Made by a program: the position numbers and the translations under genes. This document shows, piece after piece, positions 54,536 to 64,000 of a DNA stretch of 64,000 nucleotides. The notes under the pieces are model-generated. The model worked only from the letters and a program-made list of their open reading frames with translations. It made no database searches and had not been told where the DNA came from. The stretch covers positions 10,924,501 to 10,988,500 of the forward strand of contig NC_092666.1 of NCBI RefSeq assembly GCF_032118995.1, read 5' to 3'. The stretch is from Asterias amurensis. Its lineage: Eukaryota > Echinodermata > Asteroidea > Forcipulatida > Asteriidae. How positions within the stretch are numbered: position 1 is the stretch's first letter; each line of letters begins with the position of its first letter.

Positions 54536-54785
54536 TGGTGTGTCTTGGCCTAGCAGTTAAGAGCACCCGACTCAAGCTTTGGTGTTTCTGATCAGTTGAG
54601 TGTGGGTTCGAATCCCAGTGAGTCGTGACACCTGTGTCAAGACACAAACCATGATGCTTCGTCCTTCGGATGGGACATAAGCCATTGGTTCTGTGTGTTA
54701 TGTCTACAAACATAAAATAACCCAGTGCACTGGGATCGCCCCAGTATTCCTGGTTTGATTGGCTGCATATTTCTGAGAAAGATTC
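54536..54785 (+). mobile_element. tRNA-Leu-like SINE, copy 3
   Basis: TGGCCTAGCAGTTAAGAGC and GGTTCGAATCCCA boxes, then GACACCTGTGTCA and a unique 3' body (CCTTCGGATGGGACATAAG). Confidence 0.75.
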
Positions 54786-55403
54786 GAGAAAGTTAAATGT
54801 ACAAGTTTCCATTTTGAGGCATTGCACGAAAACAAAAACTGCCAACAATAAGCGGTTTAGTTATAGACACTTCAAAAAAAGGTCTGGGATCCCCACCTTG
54901 TAAACCATATTTATTATCCACCCGCCATGTATAAACAATTTTGCATGCTAAATGTATTTTGTACATTGTCCTAGGTATTTTCAAAAGTTTTGTACGTTTC
55001 TGTCTCTTGATCCTCTGTCAAAATTCATACAGACAACAAGAATTTTTTTTTTTTTATGTTATCATGGCAACGAAGTGGACCATGCCTTTTAAACTTATTA
55101 TACATTTATGTTCAATTGTTGCATAGACAGCTAACATCAAATACACACAAACTTAACAACTGTTTATCCTGAACATTTGTTGTGGTTTTTATTATTTTTT
55201 ATTCATCAGGTTCCATGTGCAGTAGAAAAAAAAACAAATCTTTAACTACACTCCAATTGGTACATTAAGTTACAAAATTAAATTAACAATTAAATTATTT
55301 TATTAAATTTACAATTGCTTGCTCATTTAGCTTGCTGGTACACATGTACACAATGTACATGTTCATGTAGTAACAATTTACTAAATGTACTGAGATTTTG
55401 AAA
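54786..55403. other. Spacer, AT-rich
   Basis: No gene or repeat recognised. Confidence 0.4.
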
Positions 55404-55724
55404 AGACAGGGTTCACTTTTGGTAAAAAATTTATTTGTCAAAGACCAGTATCCCCACTTTGTGTTTCCCGATTAACAGATATGTGAAAATTGGTCATTGA
55501 AGTTGTAAGAGAATAACACGAATAATTGGGGGAAAACATGCTCGCAAGTTGTATGAGTTTGTGTGCTTTCAGGCCTGAAGTCCGTTATTATTTGACTGGG
55601 AAAACTATGTACTTCAGAGGAAGCCGTCTCTCAAAATGTTTTGTTACTATCAACAGCTCTCCATCAAAAAGGTTTTATGCTCAACAATTATTTTGAGTAA
55701 TTACCAATGGTCTCCAGTGCCTTC
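55404..55724 (+). mobile_element. MITE family A, decayed
   Basis: Retains TTTGTCAAAGACCAGTATC and ATTTTGAGTAATTACCAATGG; both tips lost. Confidence 0.65.
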
Positions 55725-57384
55725 ATGCCAAATAAACAAATCAGTATTAAAATAAATTTGATCAAACTTCTCCATTTGTTTATGTTGTATAAAAAATGCA
55801 AGAAACCAAAGGTCATTTTAAAACTCCGGCTGCAGCGTCGGCTTTGCCATTGGATCTCACCATTGGCTTTGTCCACCATTCCAGAGTTCCATACAGAATG
55901 TACATGATTCCAAAATGGCTGATAGAGCCCAGGCCAGTGTCAAAGCTCAAGCCATAGTTTCGAAAATGCCTCCCACAACAGGTTAACAGTGTACAGTCTG
56001 GCTCCATTATGGAATGAGAAACGTCACAAGTTATCATGAGCACTAATCATGGAACCAGATCAACACAGTATAACTAAATAAAATAAAAAAACTTTTTCAA
56101 AATAAGAATACAATAGATAGAATATTTGACTCTAGATAGAATTTTATGTGAAAAAAAAAAACTTAAAACAAAACTTATTCGCACTAAAGTAAGCTCTTTT
56201 AAAAAAATCTCAATCTATGATTTTTTTTTTATATATCACAAATACTCTTTACTATGTACAGAAAATATAAGAAGGTCAGACTTGTCAAGTCGTGAGTTTA
56301 CTGGCCTTAAACCAAATTCACTGGCCTGTGGCTCTTTAGTCCATTGTTAGCAGGAACATCAAGGCAGTTAGCAAATACATTTACGAGTTAAAGTAAAAGA
56401 ATGCCAAGTGAAACGGTCGTTGTTTTAAACCCTGATATAAGATGGTTCTGTGATGGTATTATTGGTAGTTTTCAGCATAAAAAGTCACAAATCACAAAGT
56501 TCAAATATTCCTATAAAATACTGCCTAGTCAAGAAAATTAATTGCCTCAGTCAAATCAAGCATGATTACTGACATGCATACAAAAACTATCCCTAGCTCA
56601 ATTTCCCTGCAATGTGACAACAAAAGTTGATGAAATTTTCCAAGAACCGGTATGTTTACCGAAAACTGAATGATAGGATTTAATTAACTCGTGCCTCCCC
56701 ACGAAATAATGACTCCCTCCTTTTAAGCAGATTCATCCCAAAGACTGTTGTAGAAATTAAGGGACGTCTTCCTCAAAGCCGACTAGCACTGAGCAGACGA
56801 AATGTAAATAACACATCCCAGAATTACAGAATTGTCTTTGTTTTGCCTTTCTTTTAATAAATAATACAGCTTTGAAAGGATAAATATTTAGCACGCAGAT
56901 GACGCCAAACGTCATCATTACCCTCGCAGAACCATCCGTCGTCAAAAACAAAAAAACTACATCAATGTCTATAGATGGTGTACAAACGTAAATCCATGAA
57001 AGAATCGTTTCTCAGTCTCAAAAATTTTGTTTTTAATGAAAATTATCATAGCCATATTTCTTTGAACAGCTGTAAGTGCAAGTTTTTATGACCATTTATT
57101 TGTTTGATTATTTACCAACAGATGACCCAAACTTGTGATCATAACAAAATATGAATTTGCTATCAACGACCATCTAGCACTGAGCCAGCGAAAATGCAAA
57201 CTACACATCCCAGAAACACATAATTTAAGAGTCTCTTTCTTATAAATAATATACAGCTCTGAAAATACCAATATTTAGCACACAATACCATTATCAGTAT
57301 TGAGGGTTTGTATTGTTGTTCCTGAGGTTGCCTTTAAGCATAATTTTGTTTCTGCTTACATGTAGTTACTTTTTGTGCTGAGCA
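55725..57384. other. Spacer / possible LRRC58 3' UTR
   Basis: AT-rich, no coding exon seen. A diverged direct repeat (CTAGCACTGAGC..CACATCCCAGAA, at about 56783-56892 and 57170-57285) is present. Confidence 0.4.
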
Positions 57385-57646
57385 GGGCCCAATTTCATAG
57401 AGCTGCTTAAGCAAAAATTTTTGCTTAAGCAAAAATTTTTGCTTAAGCAAAAATTTCATTGCTTAGTAAAATCAGATTACCGGCCAAGACTCCACTCAAT
57501 TGTAATGCTAAGTAAACAACAGCTTAATACTAGTCATAAGCAATGTATATGGCAGGAAATTTTGGCCAGTAACATGTGTAAAATAAGCGAGCTATTTTCG
57601 TGCTTAAGCAAATTTTTTGCTTAAGCAGCTCTATGAAATTGGCCCC
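57385..57646. mobile_element. Foldback MITE family C, copy 3
   Basis: GGGCCCAATTTCATAGAGC..GCTTAAGCAAAAATTTT repeats and inverse. Confidence 0.82.
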
Positions 57647-57649
57647 AGC

Positions 57650-58500
57650 TCTTTACCATGTATGAATTTGGGCCCAAAATATTTCATTGGGCATTGACAC
57701 GCAGTACGTGTACTTGTATCATGCAAAAACATTCACAGCTCTTTTTTTCTTTTCTTGGGGCTCCAGGGGCCAATTTCATAGAGCTGCTTAAGCAAAAAAT
57801 TTGCTTAAGCACGAAAATAGCTCGCTGATTTTACACATGTTACTGGCCAAAATTTCATGCCATATACATTGCTTATGACTAGTATTTAGCTGTTGTTTAC
57901 TTAGCATAACAATTGAGTGGAGTCTTAAGCCGGTAATCTGATTTTACTAAACAATGAATTTTTTGCTTAAGCAAAATTTTGTGCTTAAGCAGCTCTATGA
58001 AATTGGGCCCAGCATTGTTGAAGGAGGACATGCATAGCGTGGAGGAGAGAAGAAACTTGTGCTTAGCTACTCTTTGTGCTTAGCAGCTCTATGATTTTGG
58101 GCCCAGATCAGGATGCCTTTTAACTATATCAAATTTCAAATTTCATTGCGCATTTGACATGCAGTAAATGTATCATACAAAAACTGTTCACACACCGTTT
58201 TTTCCTTGGGGAGGGTCGTCGAAGGAGGGTTTGACAATTGCGCTTAGCTACATTCTGTGCTAAGCAGCTCAACATCCATGCATGAATTTGGGCCCATATC
58301 AGAAGTTTACAAAACTATATCAAATTGTCAACATTTGACATGCAGTAGCGTATCATCATACCAAAACAGTTCACAAATCTTTTTTTTTCCTTGGGGGGGG
58401 GGGGGGAGGATTGTTGAAGGAGGGTATGACAATTGTGCTTAGCTACTCAAACTCTTTGTGCTCAGCAGCTCAATGAATTTGGGCCCCATGATTGTCCAAG
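57650..58500. repeat. Tandem repeat, about 181-bp unit, interrupted by a MITE
   Basis: TTTGACATGCAGTA recurs at about 58153 and 58334 (181 bp), with a first diverged unit at 57655-57765 (TTGACACGCAGTACG). Each unit ends GAATTTGGGCCC. Confidence 0.75.
57766..58010. mobile_element. Foldback MITE family C, copy 4, inside the tandem array
   Basis: Inverted relative of 57385-57646, inserted into the first tandem unit. Confidence 0.82.
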
Positions 58501-58553
58501 GACGACATGCATAGCGACGAGGATAGAAACGACCATCGGGAAAATGGCGCCAC

Positions 58554-61500
58554 TCATCCTAACAGCACTTTCTTCATCTTATTAGAAGGCACCATTCCCT
58601 CGTCTTCCGACTCTGTATCGCTGCTGCTGGTGTAGTTGCTGCTGCTGTAGCCACTGCTTGATGAACAGTTTGGTGAGCAGAGATACTGTAGTAGTGGCAG
58701 TCGATATTTACCGCAGAAATCTACAAATTTGATGTGCTCGACATGGGAGCTGAAATACACATCTGTGGATTGGATAAAAGAAAACTTATTTTAAAATGGG
58801 GACCATCAATCAATCGTAATATTGCACCATACCAACGACCATTGCTCATGGCGCCGTACAGTAAGCTCTTGTAATCAGGCGAGATTTGAGTGACGTCTTA
58901 AAAATCTATTTTGTACATGTAGGGGATTGTCTGATGTTGTTAGGTAGACTGTTCCATAACCTGGGGTCCAGAACAGAAAAGGAGCGGTCACCGCAACTGT
59001 GTTTGCTTCTGGTCAGTATGTTGGTCAGGTCGGCCAAACATTACAAACAAAGTTTTTCATTTGTACTGCTTCCTTCGTATTGTTTTTAATAGATACAATT
59101 TTTTTAGATGTTACATGCAAATTTGCATCAGAAAACAGACGCAGTACCTGCTCCTTAAATATACATATTTGGACTGCCCCTAGCTACCAGGCAATCTCGC
59201 TGGACTATACTTTAGAAATCAGTTCTAGAAAGACAAAGGGCATGGGTTTGAATTTTACCCAAGACAAATGTTTGTGGATTGTTTGTTACTAAGAAATTGG
59301 AAATTGCTGAGCATACAGTGCTTCACATTACCGCGGTGTATTGTAAAACATTTTCATTCTTTTATTTTTAGTTTTAGTCCTCCATACCTGAGCATTTGGG
59401 ATTCAAACAATGTCTCGCCGAGTTCAGGTACTCAATCAAACTTGAAGGCAGGTCTTCCAGCGTGTACGGAATCCCTCGATTTTTAATAACACGTCCGGAC
59501 AGCTCCAAGAGCGTCGGTGGCTTCCACGTCAAGTCGCGCACAAAGCGTACGACCAACGGGTTCCCACGCAAACTCAACTCGCATAGCTCCCCCAGGGAGA
59601 TGATCTGGGGCGGCAGTGTGGTGATGCGATTGTTGTGTAGACTGAGCGACTTGAGTTGTCGGAGGTTGATAAGTTCGGGAGGTACCATTTCGATGCGGTT
59701 ATCACACAGGCTAAGACACTTCAGACTTTGGAGGAGACCGATTTCTACTGGGATGCTCGTCAGCTGGTTGCCCCCTAGGTACAGGTACTCAAGACTGCAA
59801 AGTGGATGAGAGAAAACAAAATATGTCCATAAATTATCTGGCCTGTACATGTTTTCTCCGTTTTTTTAAAAGGGCAAGGGCACCAAGGCGTTTTCTCCTT
59901 GGTAAAAAGGGCACCCTGAGGAAATTGTTAGTTTGCAGAGCATTTCAAGGGCACCAAGAAATTAACCATTAAGTACAAGGCCTTCAACCCTCCTACTGTC
60001 TGACCATTTATCAACACTTCTCATTTTGAATAAATAAAACTATGCTTGCCTCCACTATGATTAAGTGCAGCACAGTACACATTCAACCCCCTACATGTAC
60101 ATGTCCTACTGTAGTGTTACTATGTAACTATTTAGTATCAACCACTGCAATTTTGAACGGAACTACATTGTACGCCACTACTTAGACCTGCACTGTGGTA
60201 TGTATTATCATGTACATGTACACAGTCAACCCTCCTACTGTATAATAATGTCATCCACTGTGGTTTTGGATGACAAATAGACCGATCCATTAAGCTCTAC
60301 CCCATTGCGTATTGACCAATCACAACGCAACAAAGGTCCGACACTAAGGTCCGACATGCGTGCGCGCATGCTTGGTGCGCGCGGCAGAGTTGTGCAGAAA
60401 GGCATTGGAGAGCCCCACGTGTTCTTGCTCACACATGCGTCGTGGGCGGAGCCTACTGGGTTAGTCTGTTAAACTGAAACAGAGGGCAGGCTTTTTCAAA
60501 CATCTTTCTCTGGGCACAACTTATAAATCTAATCTTTTGTTTTTTCTTCTAAGTCTCCTCTAAGATGTTTTTCAATTTAAATTACTTTTCTGTCTGTCAC
60601 CCCCCCCCCACCCCCCAAGCCACACACACACCCCTAAAGACACCTGTAATTTCTGAGAGTACCCCTTAGATGGCAAACAGGGCTTAGGTTTCAACCCTTA
60701 TAGTCACTAAGCTTGGAAAGGAAGTCATTAAGAAGCACTTTGCTTTCTGTCCCGAATGGACAGCGGAAGAGAACAGCTCCTCTTCATCTGCTGCCCATGG
60801 GGCATTATGCACTCATCTTAGACTTATCCCAGTGTCTCATTGAAATACTTGGGCCTATTTCTCTCTTCTTCTTCTTTCTTTGAATGTAAGTGAATGAAAC
60901 TTTCATTTCATTGAAACTTTCATTCCATTGAAAGTAAATAAACTAATCTCATTTGAAGAACTTTTGTTATTTCTTCTTCTTCTTCTTTTGAATTAAATGA
61001 ATGAAACTTTAATTTCATTTAAACTTTCTTTCATTGAAAGTGAATAAACTACCGGTAATTTCATTGAAGAACTTCTGTTATTTTTTATTATTTTTTTCTT
61101 CCTTTGAAATAACTTAATGAAACCTTTATTTCATTGAAAGTGAATAAACCAGCGTCTCAGTGAAGAACTTCGGCCTATTTCCTCTTCTTCCTTTGAATAG
61201 TAAGTGAATGAAACTTTCATTTCATAGGAAGTGAGTATCTAAACCAGTGTCCCATTGAAGAACTTGGCTAGTTCTTCTTCCTTTAAAAGTTTTAAGTAAG
61301 TTGAATGAAACTTTCATTCTCATTGAAAGTGAATAAACCAGTGTCCCATTGAAGAACTTTGGCCTGTTCCTTCTTCTCCTTTTCTTGAATAGTGAAACCA
61401 GTGTCTCATTGAAGTACTTTTGCTATTTATTTTCATGCCTTTGAACATGTTGAAATAAGTGAATGAAACTTTTGTTATATTGAAAGTGAATAAACCATCG

Positions 61501-63288
61501 TCTCAGTGAAGAACTTTTGCATATTTTTCTTTTTATAAACTATTTATTCCTTTGAATAGTGAATGAAACTTTCAGTTCATTGAAAGTTAACAAAAGCAGT
61601 TGTCTCCTTGAAGAAATTTGGCCTGTATTGTTCTTTTTCTTTTGATGAAAGCAACAGTGAATGAAACTTTCATTTCATTGAAACTGAATAAACCAGTGTC
61701 TCCATCAAGAACTTGGGCCCATTTCTTCTTCTTTCCTTGAATAGTGAAGAAAACTTTCATTTCATTGAGGAAAGTAAATAAACAAGGATGTATCATTGAA
61801 GAACATGGGCCTATTTCTCCTTCTTTCCTTGAAAAAATTTAATAGTGAATGGAACTTTCATTTTAATAAAAGTGAATAAACCAGCTTTTCAATGAAAAAC
61901 TTGGGCCTATTTATTCATTCTTCTTTCGATGATTAGTTATTAATTTCTTCTTCTTCTTTCCTTGAACTTGAACAGTGATTACAATACAACAGTACAATTA
62001 CAATATCAGATTCAGAACCAGTATTCAACTGCTTACTGGGGCGCTGTACAGTTTCTTCTGAATTTTAGAATCTGCAGTCGGGAAAAAAAAAAAACGCTCC
62101 AGGGCTGAACCTACTCCTAGAACTATGGTTTATTCCGCTATCCTCTCCACGATGAAATGTTGAGTTGATAGCGTCGTAATGAACATCATAGTTCTAGGAG
62201 GAGTAGGTGACCATGGCTTAGCCCACCTTGTTGAGCTGTTATAACAGTGTTAATGGCTCTGCTCTTTTAACATCGGTCTCATCACTGTCACCTGTAATGG
62301 TGACAGTGATGAGACCAATGTTAAAAGCGGAGCCATTAACAGCTCAACAAGGTGGGCTAACCATGGCTGAACCTAGTTGCGATAATGTAACCCTACTCCA
62401 GACGGCCGCCAGGCGAGCAGGAGGGTTACGTTATCGCAACTAGGGCCTAGGCTGAACCCACCATCTTCCCGACAGCCGAGATGATAGAAAGAGGGTAACG
62501 GTTAAATCCCTACAGACCTGTTCTCCTCTACAAAATTGTTGACATCTGCAATTAATTTGTTCGGACCATTACCAAAGAACCCAAAATGTCAAAATTATTT
62601 TTAATTAAATAAACTTAATTAAATAAAGGAGTACAGCGCCAGAGTTAGGGCCAATGTGATAAGATTATAGTTTTGTATTCACTAGTAACAATTAATATCA
62701 CAAATATCATGTTTATGTTTTATTTTAACAGAAAACTTGTCTCACCATCAAAAAAAAGAATAATAATAAAAAACATTTCACAACTCACCTGGAGAGATTT
62801 TTTATTTCAGGTGGAACTTGCCGAATTCTGTTTCCACCGAGATGAATAGCTTTCAACGACGTGATTTCGGCGAGTTGCATAGGGAAATCCAACATGAGAT
62901 TTCCTCCAAAATTCACCGTCTCTAATGCAGTGAAATCACCGAAATCTTTCGGCAGCGAATCAGTTTTAAGTTGGTTATTTTTACAGTTCAATGTTCGTAG
63001 ATTTGTCAATCCAACAATTTCTCCGGGGATTTCCGTAATCCTGTTGTTACTGATGTCCAAATCGACTATATTCGTGTAAATGTGAATAGTTTGTGGTATG
63101 GAGGTGAGAGAATTTCGACTCAAATCAATGATGTTTACTTTGTCTTCTTGTCCGGTAAATTCATGGTCCGGAAACTCCGTCAACTGCTTGCGAGACAACG
63201 ACGCTTTGGCGAGCTGTTCGACGGCGTCTTCACCGGCCGTGGTTGGGTCGCCTCTCCGGTGGGCCATTACGAAACGCAATCGGCACAT
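58554..63288 (-). CDS. LRRC58: Leucine-rich repeat-containing protein 58 orthologue
   Basis: Coding exons in transcription order 63288-62789, 59794-59388 and 58762-58554 (500, 407, 209 nt) give 371 aa, the length I recall for human LRRC58. Leucine-rich repeats (LxxLxLxxNxL type) run from about residue 50 to 240 across exons 1 and 2. The family-specific segment SLRGNPLVVRFVRDLT then leads to PPTLLEL and NPKC. The last exon encodes IKFVDFCGKYRLPLLQYLCSP, a Ser-rich acidic stretch and the C-terminal KVLLG. The start could instead be the in-frame ATG at 63267, which has a stronger context (GTAATGG). Human LRRC58 has been linked to cullin-RING ubiquitin ligase activity towards cysteine dioxygenase; this is recalled, not shown here. 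Intron 1 is almost 3 kb and repeat-laden. Confidence 0.96.
60827..61925. repeat. Degenerate tandem array, about 90-105 bp unit, in LRRC58 intron 1
   Basis: CAGTGTCTCATTGAAGAACT..GGCCTATTTCTTCTTC..GTGAATGAAACTTTCATTTC..GAATAAAC repeats about eleven times with variable spacing. Confidence 0.85.
62100..62450. repeat. Three consecutive long palindromes in LRRC58 intron 1
   Basis: Inverted pairs: 62104-62124 with 62189-62209; 62210-62282 with 62288-62362 (about 70-bp arms, one 11-bp bulge in the left arm, about 6-bp loop); 62374-62400 with 62418-62444. Confidence 0.9.
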
Positions 63289-63328
63289 AGCACACGAAAT
63301 AAATATACTTAAATTGTGTCTTTTAAAA

Positions 63329-63532
63329 TCACCAACCTAGTTCTCGAAGTGATCTTATTCTTTGCCAGGTCGTCTCGTCAGAGATTTTTGCCACCAACTG
63401 TTCCATTCCCTCAACATATTGAGGTTTATGATGAAACCGTTTCATCATATTTTCAACAAATTCACACATCACACACACGATCGCGATCTTCACAAAAACA
63501 CGACGGTGACACTGCAAAAAATTATCATACAA
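63329..63532 (-). other. Open frame just upstream of LRRC58 (possible upstream ORF or unrecognised exon)
   Basis: A 67-codon open frame ends about 40 bp before the LRRC58 start on the same strand. Its distal half (KPQYVEGMEQLVAKISDE, then TTWQRIRSLRELG) looks protein-like, and it has an acceptor-like TTTTTTGCAG at its 5' side. I do not recognise the product. It may be an uORF in the LRRC58 leader or chance. Confidence 0.25.
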
Positions 63533-64000
63533 TTAAAAAAGCAAAACGCATGCGGACCGCACGATATTAATAAACTTGTACTACTACTTGTTTTACTTTC
63601 ACTAATTGTGTCTTTACAAATAAATTTAGTTTTCAATCAATTTAAACAATGTTTGCCCTTACCGACAGATGTCTTTTTTTACTATTTAGTTTTATGCGTG
63701 TTGTTACAGTTTTTAATAATATTTAACATAAATACGCGTAATTTTGGTTACGTAAAATACCGCGGGACTTATACAAGTTTAGTTTAAAAACCGTGCGAGA
63801 AATAAACAGCATGCGTTGAATACATGCTCAAAAACTGAATATTCATTATGACGTCGCCATCCGTGCATATCATGAATATGTTTTTTTACCCGATTGTTGA
63901 CATTGACCTAGATAGCGGTACGTGCGACCTTGAGCTGACCTACAAACCTTAAAGCCATCAGCGCGCACATGATCACGTTTTTGTACGTTATACAACATGA
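63533..64000. other. Region upstream of LRRC58
   Basis: AT-rich with no recognised gene; CpG-containing stretches near 63730-63970 might belong to the LRRC58 promoter. Confidence 0.35.

Noticed and set aside
59396-59809. 137-codon plus-strand open frame
   Set aside because: Antisense of LRRC58 exon 2.

Overview
The window is AT-rich, intron-bearing animal DNA. Its genes have GT-AG introns and their products align best, from memory, with deuterostome proteins. The repeat landscape (hundreds of bp of TTAA-flanked MITEs, foldbacks starting GGGCCCAATTTCATAGAGC, a tRNA-Leu-like SINE, L2/CR1-type LINE tails) suggests a marine deuterostome invertebrate, most likely an echinoderm and perhaps a sea star. 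The phylum call is inference. All exon structures were read by eye from splice sites, reading phase and remembered family sequences.

Layout. 1-3690: repeats, including a TTAA MITE split by an hAT-like element and a 226-bp dimeric satellite. 3769-7485 (+): Vang-like planar cell polarity gene (557 aa, three coding exons). 7486-13860: 3' UTR and repeat-rich spacer. 14997-16967 and 22529-24357 (+): two related Ly6/uPAR-type (three-finger) GPI-anchor candidate genes with the same exon plan. 25547-38972 (-): complete FSTL1 orthologue (306 aa, nine coding exons), whose introns hold LINE, MITE and Kolobok-like insertions. 40797-46800 (+): NKAPD1-like gene (441 aa). 47340-58553: mostly repeats. 58554-63288 (-): LRRC58 orthologue (371 aa, three exons) with a large intron carrying a degenerate tandem array and three adjacent palindromes.

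The genes do not form one pathway. VANGL acts in planar cell polarity at the membrane. FSTL1 is a secreted glycoprotein that modulates BMP/TGF-beta signalling in vertebrates. The Ly6 pair are probably surface proteins. NKAPD1 looks nuclear. LRRC58 is a cytosolic leucine-rich-repeat protein. The most notable large-scale point is FSTL1 and LRRC58 lying close together on the same strand, since they are also neighbours on human 3q13.33 (recalled, not checked).

The strongest mobile-element observation is a THAP-encoding, TTAA-flanked element (37230-38050, with a relative at about 28470-29049), the combination expected of the Kolobok superfamily. About two dozen copies of a roughly 390-bp TTAA MITE and two copies of a foldback TTAA MITE lie in the same window. 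I see no LTR retroelement, Polinton, CRISPR array or genuine tRNA/rRNA gene.
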